Positions 36,811 through 47,441 of a stretch of DNA of 64,000 nt are shown here, one piece after another. Origin of the DNA: Photobacterium malacitanum (GTDB lineage: Bacteria > Pseudomonadota > Gammaproteobacteria > Enterobacterales > Vibrionaceae); the NCBI RefSeq assembly GCF_900185615.1, contig NZ_FYAK01000001.1:529701-593700 (forward strand), in the 5' to 3' direction. The notes under the pieces were generated by a model, which was not told where the DNA came from, ran no database searches, and saw only the letters and a program-made list of their open reading frames with translations. How positions within the stretch are numbered: the first letter of the stretch is position 1; every line of letters starts with the position of its first letter. Position numbers and translations under genes: made by a program.

Positions 36811-39800
36811 TTAGTCACTTTTCTTAGTAAACCTTAACCGCCGCCAGTATTTACTTATATTCCATTGCCTTACTTTTGCCATTTCCACATAAGCAATTGG
36901 CACAACAAACAACGAGAATATCGTTCCTAATATTAATCCGCCCACCAACACCAAACCAATATTAATTCGACCTATTGAGCCTGGCCCGATTGCAAATGCT
37001 AATGGTAGCGAACCAATTATCATTGTAAACGATGTCATTAATATGGGTCTTAGACGTGATTTAGCACTAACAAGCGCAGCTTCATACGCATTTAAACCAT
37101 GATCTTGTTGCTGCTTATTCGCAAAATCAACCAATAAAATCCCATGCTTAGTCACCAACCCAACCAATGTTAACAATCCAATTTTCGAGTAAATATTAAG
37201 GCTTTGACCAAAAGCAGTTAACGTTAATAAAGCTCCCACTAAACACAGTGGCACTGTTAACATGATAATTAAAGGCTCAATAAAGCTTTCAAACTGTATG
37301 GCTAAAATTAAGAAGACAAAAATCAATGCCATCGCAAAAATTAGTGTCATACCATTTGAAGAATCTTGAAGATCTTTTACAACACCATTAAATTGATATT
37401 GCTGACCTTTTTGCAATAAATTAGGCACTTGATGATTCACAAATTGCTGCACATCGCTAGCACTGTAACCCGGCATTAAATCTGCTGTAATTTCCGCACT
37501 ATCAAGCCCCATAAAGGTTTTAATATGAGACTCTGCCGTTACTTGCTTAATGGTCACAAATTGCGATAACGGTAGGGCTTTTCCTGTTTTTGATACAACA
37601 TATAATTTATTTAATATCTTAAAATCACCCAGTGACTGTTTATTTACTTGCACTTGAATTGGGTAGGTATAGCCATCGGCCATTTTTAAATCTGCTGCTT
37701 TTACTGATCCTAAGAATGTCGATACTGCGCTAGTGACATCTGCATAATCAACATCTGATAGCACTACTGCATTTTGATCAATTTTCAGATCAAACCGTAA
37801 TAAATCACGATGTGTTGAGTTACTGACATTTGAAACCCCCGCATAACCCTCAAGTGCTTTCTCAACCTTAGATGCAGTATCACTTAATGCTAATGTGTTT
37901 TTATTAAGCGTAGTAAGCTCCAGTACTAAACCTGACGGTAAATTAAGGTTATCAGCTGACCGAACTGACATTGATACACCATAAGCCGATACTGTCGCTT
38001 TCGCTTTTGTCATTAATCGACGAATAATTTGCTCGATATTTTGCTTACGTTCATTCCATGGTTTCAGTATTAGATGATTTTCAGGAGTCGATTCAATATA
38101 GGACATGTTCGCTTCAATGGCAGGATCACCATTAAACACACTATTTAACTGAGCATTATTTTGAAGATGATAAGCTCGCCCTACTCCTGATGGTGATTTA
38201 GTCGATACTGAAATAAACCCTGTATCTTCAATTGGCAATAACGTTTTAGGCATCCACCATACTGCAGCAGTTGACACGCCAATAAGTAATATTGCAATAA
38301 CAGCTAACCACTTTTTCTGAGTGAAAACAAATTTCAATAACTGTAAGTATTTAATTATTAGTTGTTCAACTTTAGCTTCAACCCACACAAACCAAGTTGG
38401 TGCTCGAGTGACAGGCTTTAATATATAAGCACTCATCATTGGCGATAATGTTAATGCGATAACGCCTGAAATAAGCACTGCCGCAGCAAGCGTAAAAGCA
38501 AACTGGTGAAACAAATCGGCGGTTAATCCCGACATAAAACCTATCGGACAATAAACCGTCGCTAGCGTTAAAGTCATTGCAATAACAGGAGCGACAATTT
38601 CCTTACTACTTACTATCGCAGCCTCTAATGGCTTTTTACCTTGCTCTATATGACGAAAACAATTTTCAACCACGACGATAGCGTCATCAACAACCAAACC
38701 AATAGCAAGAATTATCGCCAGAATCGTTAATACATTAATGCTAAAACCCAAGGCCGCCATCACTGCAAATACGCCGATAATACACACAGGGATCGTAACC
38801 AACGGAATAAGTGCAAATCGAATTGAACCCAAAAACAATACGACCACTGCTGCCACTAATACAATCGCTTCAATTAAGGTTTTAAATCCTTCATCAATTG
38901 ATGCCTTAATAAAATCAGCTTGGTTATACACCATTTTCATTTCAATAGTGCTAGGAATCGTCATTGATGCCATTGCCGCTTTAACTCGCTGCGCGACCAC
39001 AACTGGATTCTCACTTTTTAGCGGCAATGTCTGAATTGACATTCCTAACTGACCATTAATATGCAATATTGAGGGGGTCAAGCTGGCGTCATCTTTAACT
39101 ACATCGGCAACATCACCAACACGCACAATATTGCCACCCTCGTAACGCACCACTAAATTGCGTACATCAGCAACACTGCTGACTGAACTCACAGGGTTTA
39201 TGGAAAAATCACGCACTTGACCCTGAATTGTTCCAGCAGTAAACGTGGCATTATATTTACTCAAGGTACTCACCACATCGGTAGCTGTAATACCAAGTGC
39301 CATCATCTTTTCTGGATCAAGCCAGACATGAATCGCTTGGCTACTCCCGCCGTAAGGCCCCCACACACCACCGACTCCAGATATATGACTAAACTGAGGA
39401 ATAAGTTGCTGACTGATAAGATCATACATTTGCTGCTTGGTTATTTTTCCCTTTGCAACAAAGGTAATAATATTACTGGGTAACGCATTCTCTGAAGAAT
39501 CATCTGTCACTACAGGCTTATCGATCATACTTGGAGGAAAATTATTAATCGCCTCGACTTTACTACGCAAGTTATTCATTAAACTGGCGTATTTCACATC
39601 TGATACATTATCTTTAAAAAAAACTTTTAACGTACACGTCCCTTGCTGACAGTCAGTGTTCATATTTTTAACAGATTCAAGCCCTGTCGCTGCAGAAATA
39701 AGTTTATCCGCAACGTTATCTGACATGAATTCAGCACTTGCACCTGAAATACTCGCTGTCACTGTCGCGTTTGGAGCACGATGTTCTGGAAAATATTGCA

Positions 39801-39900
39801 CTGGTAGACTTTGTAATGCCGCCATCCCTAGCAACACAATCGCAATGCACAGCACACACGAATAAATCGGATGTTTAATACAAATCTCAGGCAGCTTCAT
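36811..39900 (-). CDS. RND-family efflux permease
   Basis: This encodes 1029 residues with the AcrB-like layout: 12 membrane helices and two large periplasmic loops (about 35-335 and 560-860). Proton-relay residues are intact: the Asp pair in GLVVDDAIVVVENC and the Lys in GLVTKHGILLVDFANK. It is an inner-membrane drug/proton antiporter that would work with the adaptor encoded just upstream, their reading frames overlapping by 14 bp. No TolC-type outer-membrane partner is encoded here. Substrate unknown; it resembles the Vex/Acr-type HAE1 group. Confidence 0.93.
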   Translation of the reverse strand: MKLPEICIKHPIYSCVLCIAIVLLGMAALQSLPVQYFPEHRAPNATVTASISGASAEFMSDNVADKLISAATGLESVKNMNTDCQQGTCTLKVFFKDNVSDVKYASLMNNLRSKVEAINNFPPSMIDKPVVTDDSSENALPSNIITFVAKGKITKQQMYDLISQQLIPQFSHISGVGGVWGPYGGSSQAIHVWLDPEKMMALGITATDVVSTLSKYNATFTAGTIQGQVRDFSINPVSSVSSVADVRNLVVRYEGGNIVRVGDVADVVKDDASLTPSILHINGQLGMSIQTLPLKSENPVVVAQRVKAAMASMTIPSTIEMKMVYNQADFIKASIDEGFKTLIEAIVLVAAVVVLFLGSIRFALIPLVTIPVCIIGVFAVMAALGFSINVLTILAIILAIGLVVDDAIVVVENCFRHIEQGKKPLEAAIVSSKEIVAPVIAMTLTLATVYCPIGFMSGLTADLFHQFAFTLAAAVLISGVIALTLSPMMSAYILKPVTRAPTWFVWVEAKVEQLIIKYLQLLKFVFTQKKWLAVIAILLIGVSTAAVWWMPKTLLPIEDTGFISVSTKSPSGVGRAYHLQNNAQLNSVFNGDPAIEANMSYIESTPENHLILKPWNERKQNIEQIIRRLMTKAKATVSAYGVSMSVRSADNLNLPSGLVLELTTLNKNTLALSDTASKVEKALEGYAGVSNVSNSTHRDLLRFDLKIDQNAVVLSDVDYADVTSAVSTFLGSVKAADLKMADGYTYPIQVQVNKQSLGDFKILNKLYVVSKTGKALPLSQFVTIKQVTAESHIKTFMGLDSAEITADLMPGYSASDVQQFVNHQVPNLLQKGQQYQFNGVVKDLQDSSNGMTLIFAMALIFVFLILAIQFESFIEPLIIMLTVPLCLVGALLTLTAFGQSLNIYSKIGLLTLVGLVTKHGILLVDFANKQQQDHGLNAYEAALVSAKSRLRPILMTSFTMIIGSLPLAFAIGPGSIGRINIGLVLVGGLILGTIFSLFVVPIAYVEMAKVRQWNISKYWRRLRFTKKSD

Positions 39901-41059
39901 GCTTAGCTCCTTGATTTGAGCTTGCTGTTATTTTTTGCATTGGCTTATTTAAGGACGAAGCTGGATTTGTGTTTTTTGGGGGTGAAGATAATGGTAAAAC
40001 TGGCGTTGTAGGTACTGTGGATGTTTGAAGTTTAACCAAAGAATCTGGCTTTAAGTTTTGCTGTCCTGCAACGACAACTTTATCATTAACACTAACTCCT
40101 TGTTTAATAGCAACATAACCATCATTGGTGTTATCACCGAGAACAACAGGTTGTTGTTTTACGCCCTTACCATCATAAAGCCATACATAACGCTTATCGC
40201 CATCAATAATGACTGCGGTTTGAGACACAATAGGATAAGTGACATTTTTTGCCGAATGCTGTGTCACTTTAGCAAACATACCAGGTATGAGTAATTTATC
40301 GGTATTTTTAATATTTGCTTGAACATCAATACGGCCTGATTGCGAATCCACTTCTGGAGCAATGTAGTTAACGACACCTGTGAAACGTTTATTTTTATAA
40401 GCATCAACAGAGATAGTGACCTGCTGATTGGGTGCTGCTTGAGCCAACTCTTGCTGACTAATAGAATAGGCAACTTGTACAGGATCGTTTTTGATTAATG
40501 ACACCACAACATCATCAGAGCTAATACGACTACCAATAGAGTATTTAAAATTTGTCAGTCGGCCATTAAACGGGGCAATTAATTGATAATTGAGTAAATC
40601 ATCTTTTTTTTGTTGTACATCTACTTGTAATAAATGGGTTTGTAATTGTTGATTCTCAATATCTTGCTTTGATATCGCATCTGGCTGTTTTTGAATTAGG
40701 GCTAACATACGATGTAATTTAGAACGCTCAATCGCATATTGTGTTTCAGCTTTTTGCAGCTCAGCTTTGGGTTGCGTACTATCAAGCTTCGCGATTACAT
40801 CTCCTTTATGGACATAAGCACCATCAGCAAAACATTTTGTTATTAATTTTTCAGATGCACTAAAGGTTAATGCTGTAGAATCTACAGCGGTAATTTTACC
40901 GACTTCTTGAAAGTCTTGGTTGAAGGTTCTATTTTTTATATTCTGAATTTTAATTGGAATTAATGATGTTTTTACCGATTCACTTGCCAGCGACGATAAT
41001 GTTGTAAACATCATTGGAAGAACCAATATACCCATCAAAATTCTGCTTTTATACTCCAT
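39887..41059 (-). CDS. RND efflux periplasmic adaptor (membrane fusion protein)
   Basis: This encodes 390 residues. A hydrophobic N-terminal signal (ILMGILVLPMMFTTLSSLAS) is followed by the biotinyl-lipoyl half motifs (GDVIAKLDSTQPKAEL; LIAPFNGRLTNFKYSIGSRIS) flanking an alpha-helical hairpin (about 105-145), then beta-barrel and membrane-proximal domains. The C-terminal tail is Pro/Ser-rich. It links the RND permease to an outer-membrane channel and overlaps the permease start by 14 bp. There is no lipobox Cys, so it is anchored differently from AcrA. Confidence 0.9.
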   Translation of the reverse strand: MEYKSRILMGILVLPMMFTTLSSLASESVKTSLIPIKIQNIKNRTFNQDFQEVGKITAVDSTALTFSASEKLITKCFADGAYVHKGDVIAKLDSTQPKAELQKAETQYAIERSKLHRMLALIQKQPDAISKQDIENQQLQTHLLQVDVQQKKDDLLNYQLIAPFNGRLTNFKYSIGSRISSDDVVVSLIKNDPVQVAYSISQQELAQAAPNQQVTISVDAYKNKRFTGVVNYIAPEVDSQSGRIDVQANIKNTDKLLIPGMFAKVTQHSAKNVTYPIVSQTAVIIDGDKRYVWLYDGKGVKQQPVVLGDNTNDGYVAIKQGVSVNDKVVVAGQQNLKPDSLVKLQTSTVPTTPVLPLSSPPKNTNPASSLNKPMQKITASSNQGAKHEAA

Positions 41060-41209
41060 AATAGTGCTCTACTTCATGTAATTTATACCCTCACAATATC
41101 AACATTGGCTCACTGTTCGTTAAAATAGTGTCAATATATAAAAGCTATTTATAACTAACATAACAAATACTTGCCTTGTGAATATATTTGCTTATCTTAA
41201 AAAGGTCAT

Positions 41210-41237
41210 AAAAAAAGCGGTGATCGCTCACCGCTTA
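41210..41237 (-). terminator. Rho-independent terminator of apbE
   Basis: The hairpin AAGCGGTGA/TCACCGCTT plus T-run on the minus strand lies about 45 bp after the apbE stop. Confidence 0.85.
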
Positions 41238-41280
41238 CAGTCGTTTTATTAACGATAATTATTCAGATACAACCATTCAA

Positions 41281-42342
41281 CTAACTTAACGTGATACGTT
41301 TATTATTTTGCAGCGCTTTACTCTCAGAGCTTTTAAATGTTTTGTTCTCACTTTGAATAAAATAGACCGACAAATTTTGTTCATTGGCAACAATTTTACC
41401 CTCAACAGGACCTAAACATAACATTGAGGTTGCCCACGCATCACTAACAATCGGGTTATGACCAAATACAGAAGCCGACACTAAATCATGGGTTACTGGT
41501 GCACCCGTTCTAGTATCTAAAATATGGGAATAATCTTTTTTACCATCTTTAAAATTATGGTGGTAAGTGCCAGAAGTATTTAATGACACGCCATCTTCCG
41601 CATTAATATTAACGATAGTATAAGGACGAATACCGTCTTTTAATGCTATTGGCTGTTCAATCGCGACCCGCCATTTTTGACCTTCAAGTTTGCGACCTTT
41701 AATTTTCATATCGCCGCCAAACTCAACTAGATAATTATTAACGCCATCAGCTTCTAAAATTTTACTTAGCTGACTGATCGCATACCCTTCGCCCATTGAC
41801 GATAGATCCACTTGTATCTGAGGAATGGTTTTTCTGATACGTAAATTTACTGGATCAATGTCGATCTTATCAATGCCAATATCTTTTTTTATCGCTGCTA
41901 TTTGTTGAGCTGTCGGCACATTAAGCGTCTCACCTTGAAACCCCCACAACTTATACAAAGGCTGAATCGTAGGATCATAACAACCGTGACTATCTTTATT
42001 TAATTTTTTCGCAAGCGACAACATATAAATGAAATCTTTAGAAGCGGGTTGCCATTCGGTTGATGTACTGTGATTAAACTTAGAAATATATGAGTCATTA
42101 CGATAAGTTGAATATTCTTTATCGATCGCAGCCAATTTTTTATTAAACTGTTCGGTTACCTTCGCAACAGGTACATCTTGTTTTGACCAATATGTCACAT
42201 GGTAACTAGTACCTTCAGCAAAGCCTGTGATCTTGTGTAATTTTGGCGCTTGACTACAACCAGACAACAGTACGATAGCAGATAACGACAACGCGGCAAC
42301 ATAGCTTCGCTTTGACAATAATTTTGGCGAATAGGTGAACAT
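41281..42342 (-). CDS. apbE: FAD:protein FMN transferase, ApbE lipoprotein
   Basis: This encodes 353 residues. The lipobox is VLLSGC (Cys29). ApbE motifs are present: GTSYHVTYW near the start, DLSSMGEGYAI (about 180), YLVEFGGDMKIKG (about 207), and HILDTRTGAPV with the catalytic region VSDAWATSML. The enzyme transfers FMN from FAD to Thr in periplasmic flavoproteins such as NqrB/NqrC and RnfG/RnfD. No nqr or rnf genes are beside it, so its client is elsewhere. It is a separate transcription unit. Confidence 0.92.
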   Translation of the reverse strand: MFTYSPKLLSKRSYVAALSLSAIVLLSGCSQAPKLHKITGFAEGTSYHVTYWSKQDVPVAKVTEQFNKKLAAIDKEYSTYRNDSYISKFNHSTSTEWQPASKDFIYMLSLAKKLNKDSHGCYDPTIQPLYKLWGFQGETLNVPTAQQIAAIKKDIGIDKIDIDPVNLRIRKTIPQIQVDLSSMGEGYAISQLSKILEADGVNNYLVEFGGDMKIKGRKLEGQKWRVAIEQPIALKDGIRPYTIVNINAEDGVSLNTSGTYHHNFKDGKKDYSHILDTRTGAPVTHDLVSASVFGHNPIVSDAWATSMLCLGPVEGKIVANEQNLSVYFIQSENKTFKSSESKALQNNKRITLS

Positions 42343-42465
42343 AAAACGACCTTAGCTCTCTAAATAATGGTCGAAGTCTAACAATAGCGCCGAAAGATCG
42401 CTAGGCTATAAACAAATAATGCCATATCAAGATATACCAAAAGAGCATATCTTTTGATGATGAGC

Positions 42466-43575
42466 TTAATCTAACGTTTTCTTAAATCTAATCGACGCGA
42501 CGATTAACCCAACAATGGTGAATATAATTAACCATAATGTATCACGCCACAAATCGACTAAATCTGCACCTCGTAACACAATGCCACGAATAATACGGAT
42601 AAAATGGGTGGTTGGTAATACTTCTGCAATCCATTGGGCGACAACGGGCATCCCTTCATAAGGGAACATAAACCCTGATAGTAAAATTGATGGCAATAAA
42701 ATAAAAATGGTCATTTGCATCGCTTGTAGCTGCGTGGTCGCTTTGGTCGAAATCACCAGACCTAAGGTTAAACTCGCAACAATAAACAACAACGTTCCAA
42801 GAAATATTTGCGTTAATGCGCCATTAATTGGCACATCAAAAATGATATGTCCCAATCCTAAAATAATAATGGATTGAATAAGACCAATAAATATATATGG
42901 CGTGATTTTGGCAAGCATTAATTCTAAAGGTTGAATTGGGGTAGTAATTAATAATTCTAAATTACCCTGTTCTCGCTCACGAACAATGGCAACCGAGGTA
43001 AATAAAATCATTGTCATGGTCAGTATTACTCCAAGTAACCCTGGAATAATATTAATTGCAGATCGCCGTTCAGGATTAAAATACAGCGTTACCTCAAAGT
43101 TATTCGGTTGCACTTTTCGTTGTGCGATCACTGCTGTTAATGGCATTTTTTGTAATTGCATGATGGTAGAGCTAATCAATGCATCAGATCCATCAACAAG
43201 CCATTGCCCTAGTGGTTGATGAGTTGCTATTCGTCGTTGAAAATCAGACGGAAGCACCAATACCGCTTTTACTGTGCCATCCATAATCGCTTGTTGCCCT
43301 TGCTGAGGTGTGGCATAACTCGCTATAACATCAACAACCTGTGTTGCTTTAATTGATTCCACCAGCATACGTCCAGTCGCAGAGTGGCTCTGATCAACGA
43401 TTGCAGTAGGTACATTACGGACATTGGTATTGATCGCGTAACCAAATAATAGCAATTGAATTAATGGGATCATCACGATCATACCAAAGGTGATACGATC
43501 CCGACTTAGCTGTCGTAACTCTTTGCTAACAATTGCATTGATCCGTAACAGACTCCACCATAAGCGAGTGATCAT
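42466..43575 (-). CDS. ABC-2 type exporter permease
   Basis: This encodes 369 residues. The first membrane helix is at about 24-46, followed by a large periplasmic domain (about 50-175) and five more helices. This is the ABC-2/YhhJ-YbhR layout, with the typical segment FTSVAIVREREQGNLELLITTPI before the cluster of helices. It overlaps the ATPase gene by 4 bp and forms the export channel with it. Only one permease gene is present, so a homodimer is expected. Substrate unknown. Confidence 0.88.
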   Translation of the reverse strand: MITRLWWSLLRINAIVSKELRQLSRDRITFGMIVMIPLIQLLLFGYAINTNVRNVPTAIVDQSHSATGRMLVESIKATQVVDVIASYATPQQGQQAIMDGTVKAVLVLPSDFQRRIATHQPLGQWLVDGSDALISSTIMQLQKMPLTAVIAQRKVQPNNFEVTLYFNPERRSAINIIPGLLGVILTMTMILFTSVAIVREREQGNLELLITTPIQPLELMLAKITPYIFIGLIQSIIILGLGHIIFDVPINGALTQIFLGTLLFIVASLTLGLVISTKATTQLQAMQMTIFILLPSILLSGFMFPYEGMPVVAQWIAEVLPTTHFIRIIRGIVLRGADLVDLWRDTLWLIIFTIVGLIVASIRFKKTLD

Positions 43576-44498
43576 TGTCGTCTCTCTCCTGTGCAGGTTA
43601 CAAAAACATCCTCAAGGCTTGGTCGACTAACTGTTATCGTCGCTGTTGCTAAAACGGGAATTTGTGTTTGTAACCAACCAACAGGATCCTCAACCCCCTT
43701 TGACACCAACACCCGTAGCCTCACTCCAAGTTGAGCGGCAGATCTAACTTGAGGTAATTGTATAATTTGCGCTTTCAATTGACGTAATTGCTGGGCTTCT
43801 ATTTCAACAACCGTCACTGCCATCGCCGCCATAAGTGCATTTGGTGTACCGTTAGCTCTTACTACACCGGCTTCCATAATAGCTAAGCTGTGGCACCGTT
43901 CCGCTTCATCCATATAGTGTGTCGTGACTAAAATTGTGGTGCCTTGATCCGACAGATCAAATAATTGTTCCCAGAAATCACGTCGATTTTCAGGATCAAC
44001 AGCAGATGTTGGCTCATCAAGAAGTAATAAGTCGGGTTGATGTATAGTGGCAGCAGCTAATGCTAAACGCTGTCGCTGGCCACCACTTAATTCACCTGCT
44101 CGTCGTTTAGCCCGCTGATCAAGCCCATAAGTGATTAATTGTTGTTGAACACGTTGTTGTCGTTGTGCTCTTGACATACCAAAAATCTGTGCCATAAATT
44201 CAAGGTTTTCTTGAATGGTTAGATCTTGATATAACGAAAATTTTTGGGTCATATAACCGATACGTAACCGCAATTGTTCGGCTTGACGCGGAATCTCTAA
44301 TCCAAGCACATTTACATTGCCAGTGGTTGGGGTTAATAATCCCGTTAACATTCTTAATGTGGTCGATTTACCGCAACCATTAGGGCCTAAGAAACCATAA
44401 ATTGTCCCTTTAGGTACCATTAAATTCAGATTATCGACCGCAACAAAATCACCAAATTTTCGACTTAGATTCGTTGCAATAATCGCATTATCGTTCAT
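43572..44498 (-). CDS. ABC exporter ATP-binding protein
   Basis: The start is set at 44498 (MNDNAIIATNLSRKFGDF). The in-frame ATG at 44561 would lie deep in the upstream gene. The product has 308 residues: Walker A GPNGCGKST (about 41-49), signature LSGGQRQRLALA, Walker B LLLLDEPTSAVD, switch TTHYMDEAERC, and a C-terminal extension of about 80 residues as in the CcmA/drug-export group. It overlaps the HlyD-like gene by 11 bp and the permease by 4 bp. Confidence 0.9.
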   Translation of the reverse strand: MNDNAIIATNLSRKFGDFVAVDNLNLMVPKGTIYGFLGPNGCGKSTTLRMLTGLLTPTTGNVNVLGLEIPRQAEQLRLRIGYMTQKFSLYQDLTIQENLEFMAQIFGMSRAQRQQRVQQQLITYGLDQRAKRRAGELSGGQRQRLALAAATIHQPDLLLLDEPTSAVDPENRRDFWEQLFDLSDQGTTILVTTHYMDEAERCHSLAIMEAGVVRANGTPNALMAAMAVTVVEIEAQQLRQLKAQIIQLPQVRSAAQLGVRLRVLVSKGVEDPVGWLQTQIPVLATATITVSRPSLEDVFVTCTGERRQ

Positions 44499-45453
44499 GT
44501 GGCATCTCCACTTGAACCGGCACCCCTGCTGGTAAATCCCGGCCATTTTCAGGAAAATCAACTTTGGCCAAATACACTAACCGCGCTTTATCACTACCAT
44601 TGAGAGTATAATAAGGTGTAAAAGAAGGCATGGTTGCTATCCAACGTACTGTGCCTTGAAAAGGCTGTTTAATACCATCCACATGTATCGTTAATGTATT
44701 GCCTGCTTGTATATTTACACGATAAGGTTCTGGTACATAAATACGTGCATAAGGGGTTGTGAAAGGCGTAATAATTGCAATGGTTGCGTTAGCAGTAACC
44801 CGATCGCCAACATGATATGGCAGACTTTCAACAATACCATCGCGCGTGGCGATTATTGTATAATCTTGCAAAATTTGCTGTTGCAGTGTCACATCATTGA
44901 TGGCTACCATTAATGCAGCTTGAGCTTGTTTGATATCTTCAATCCGTTCGCCACTGACTATTTTTTTCAGCCCATTAATTGCTGTTTGCAGTTCAGCTTG
45001 TGCTATATCACGTTGCGTTTGAGCACGATCACGCTCAGCCGTTGACACAACCTTTTTAGCAAATAAGCGTTGTATGCGTTGGTTATCTTCACTTTTATCG
45101 AGAAAATTTGCCTGATATTGTTCTACTTGGGCTTGAGCTGCGGCAATATCTTCAGGACGAGCGCCATTGGTTAAACGCTGTAAATAAGCTTGTGCTTGCT
45201 GCTTTACTGCTTGCGCTTTAGCAACTCGCGTTTGTTGTTGTCGCGATTTCAGCGTTGCAACTACCTGACCTTTTTTAATTGCACTGCCTTCAGCAATAGG
45301 TTGCGAGGTGATAATTTCATTTGCTGTTGCTGTAAGGGCTATCTGATCACGTTCAACCGTGCCAAGTGCTAAAGTGGCAGCTTGATCATTACATCCCGTA
45401 ACTACGCCAAATAAGGCAATAAAAATACAATAACGCGGTAATACGTATTTCAT
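44488..45453 (-). CDS. HlyD-family membrane fusion lipoprotein
   Basis: The start is the ATG at 45453 (MKYVLPRYCIF), nine bases after GGAG. Upstream starts would spoil the signal. The product has 321 residues, with a possible lipobox VVTGC (Cys21), lipoyl half domains (GSAIKKGQVVATLKSRQ; DGIVESLPYHVGDRV), a coiled-coil hairpin (about 60-165), and a barrel domain. It is the periplasmic arm of the ABC exporter, comparable to YhiI/YbhG with YhhJ/YbhFSR. The three genes overlap and form one operon. Confidence 0.88.
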   Translation of the reverse strand: MKYVLPRYCIFIALFGVVTGCNDQAATLALGTVERDQIALTATANEIITSQPIAEGSAIKKGQVVATLKSRQQQTRVAKAQAVKQQAQAYLQRLTNGARPEDIAAAQAQVEQYQANFLDKSEDNQRIQRLFAKKVVSTAERDRAQTQRDIAQAELQTAINGLKKIVSGERIEDIKQAQAALMVAINDVTLQQQILQDYTIIATRDGIVESLPYHVGDRVTANATIAIITPFTTPYARIYVPEPYRVNIQAGNTLTIHVDGIKQPFQGTVRWIATMPSFTPYYTLNGSDKARLVYLAKVDFPENGRDLPAGVPVQVEMPHER

Positions 45454-46009
45454 AATCAGCTCCATTGAACTCAAATACTATCCCTTTAACTGATCATATC
45501 ACTGCTAATTTTCAGCACTCACACAGATGCAAACTGACATAAGAGATAGGTTTTTACCAAACATGTATATCAATATTTAGTCGCAATAATATCAATTACA
45601 ATAGTCATTTATCTTGTCATAACATATATTTGTCTGCTTTATAACCAGCAAAGTATTTAAAAAATTACTAAATGATTAATTACGCATTTTTTTATATTGC
45701 TTAAATAGCCTTAAGCATCGATATTAATTTTAACTACCGGCACTTAAATACTACAAGATAGCAGCTAAATAAGCTTATAATTCTTAAACTTATACTGCTA
45801 ACATTTCAATATTGGACTAAAAAAATGTTTAAAAGTATTTATCGTTTACTATACTGAATCCTTATTACCATTTTTGGTAATCAATATGTCATTTTTGCCT
45901 ATATACCAACGTAAGCTACAGGCTCTAAAATGCTACTCTTTTTTTTTTTGAATACCGCATTGCTTGCTGTTTTATAACACATTTTGCGGACTTAACCTGA
46001 GGGCCTTTA
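45454..46009. promoter_or_regulatory. divergent AT-rich promoter region with inverted repeat
   Basis: Over 550 bp of very A/T-rich DNA separate the HlyD operon (minus) from the APC permease (plus). A perfect inverted repeat TTACCA-TTTT-TGGTAA at 45865-45880 lies about 130 bp before the permease start and could be an operator. No gene was seen. Confidence 0.4.
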
Positions 46010-47410
46010 ATGGGCGATATCGCAAAATCTGCTGCAAAACTAAGCGTTTTCTCGATAATAATGATCACGATAACCTCGGTAGATAGTATCCGCAATTTAC
46101 CAGGTGCAGCACTCTTTGGCAGCCATGCCATTTCTTTCTTTTTATTAGCAGGATTATGTTTTTTTGTACCAACAGCATTAGTCTGTGCAGAAATGAGCAC
46201 CACTTATCCTAAACAAGGTGGGGTTTATCTATGGGGTAAAGAAACATTAGGACCTAATTTTGGGTTTATTACAGTTTGGTATCAATATGCTGAAAATATT
46301 GTCTATTATCCACCATTGATCTCATTTATTGTTGCGACTGGTACTTACCCATTTTTCCCTCATCTAGCAGAAAATAATATCTTTATGCTAGTGATGATTA
46401 ATGTAATCTTTTGGGCACTGACCCTAGTTAACATCTTTGGCTTACGTCTATCATCACTGATCACTAATGTTTTTGGTATGATTGGTCTGATCTTCCCTAT
46501 TTTGCTTATTATTGCATTAGGTGGCTATTGGACATATACCAACCCAGAATCATCACATATCTCATTACGTCATGTTTCAGATTGGCTACCTGATTTCTCT
46601 CAAAGTGGTATTGGCGCAAGTTTCACTGCCGTTGTGTTATCGCTTACCGGCATTGAAATCACTACTGCTTATGCAAATGAAGTTAAGAACCCACAAAAAG
46701 CCTATCCTAAAGCATTATTAGTTTCGACTATCATGATTTTAGTATCGCTAACGGCTTGTTCATTATCTATTGCAGCGGTTGTTTCACACAATAACTCAAG
46801 TTTAAGTGAAGGTATTATTCTGGCATTTAAAACCTTCTTTGAAGATATGAATTTACCTTTCTTATTGCCTGTAATTGCACTGGCAATTGTATTTGGTAGC
46901 CTAGCTAGTTTGAATAACTGGATCATTGCTCCAACTAAAAGTTTACACGTTGCAGCTAAAGATAAGTTTATGCCAATACGCTTATCTAAAGAAAACCGTA
47001 ATAAAGCACCAGTGCCACTACTACTACTGCAAGGTGCTATTGTTAGCTTATTATCGCTAGTGTTTGTATTAGTGCCCAATGTTAACCAAGGTATGTGGTT
47101 ACTTAATATTCTGATGACGCAACTTTACATGGTAATGTACATTTGTATTTTCATCAGTTTCTTAGCATCACGTCGTAAACATCATCATATTGAGCGTCCC
47201 TTCCGCGTGCCTGGCGGAAAATTTGGTATGATCATCGCTTCAACTCTTGGTTTAATCAGCTGTTTCATCACTATTTTTGTTTCTTTTGATGTACCATCTA
47301 GCATTAACAAAAGTACAGCTGCAATTGCATTAATTTCAGGGTTTATTCTTTTTAGTCTTCCAGCGATTGTTGCTATTATTTATCGTAACAAGCAGCTCAA
47401 ACAGGCTTAA
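46010..47410 (+). CDS. APC-superfamily amino-acid permease
   Basis: This encodes 466 residues with 12 membrane helices. The first helix region SIIMITITSVDSIRNLPGAALFG and the loop CAEMSTTYPKQGGVYLWGKETLG are those of the AGT/GadC-like branch of APC permeases (amino acid:H+ symporters or antiporters). YANEVKNPQKAYPKA is the usual helix 6-7 loop. The substrate cannot be read off. Its neighbours (CyuA, RidA, AzlCD) suggest a sulfur or hydroxy amino acid such as Cys, Ser or Thr (inference). Confidence 0.88.
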   Translation: MGDIAKSAAKLSVFSIIMITITSVDSIRNLPGAALFGSHAISFFLLAGLCFFVPTALVCAEMSTTYPKQGGVYLWGKETLGPNFGFITVWYQYAENIVYYPPLISFIVATGTYPFFPHLAENNIFMLVMINVIFWALTLVNIFGLRLSSLITNVFGMIGLIFPILLIIALGGYWTYTNPESSHISLRHVSDWLPDFSQSGIGASFTAVVLSLTGIEITTAYANEVKNPQKAYPKALLVSTIMILVSLTACSLSIAAVVSHNNSSLSEGIILAFKTFFEDMNLPFLLPVIALAIVFGSLASLNNWIIAPTKSLHVAAKDKFMPIRLSKENRNKAPVPLLLLQGAIVSLLSLVFVLVPNVNQGMWLLNILMTQLYMVMYICIFISFLASRRKHHHIERPFRVPGGKFGMIIASTLGLISCFITIFVSFDVPSSINKSTAAIALISGFILFSLPAIVAIIYRNKQLKQA

Positions 47411-47441
47411 TTACTCAAATAATCATCGTCTATAGCGACAC

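Noticed and set aside
46702-47079. Minus-strand frame within the APC permease gene
   Set aside because: Antisense shadow of a conserved membrane protein; Thr/Asn-rich product without a start site.
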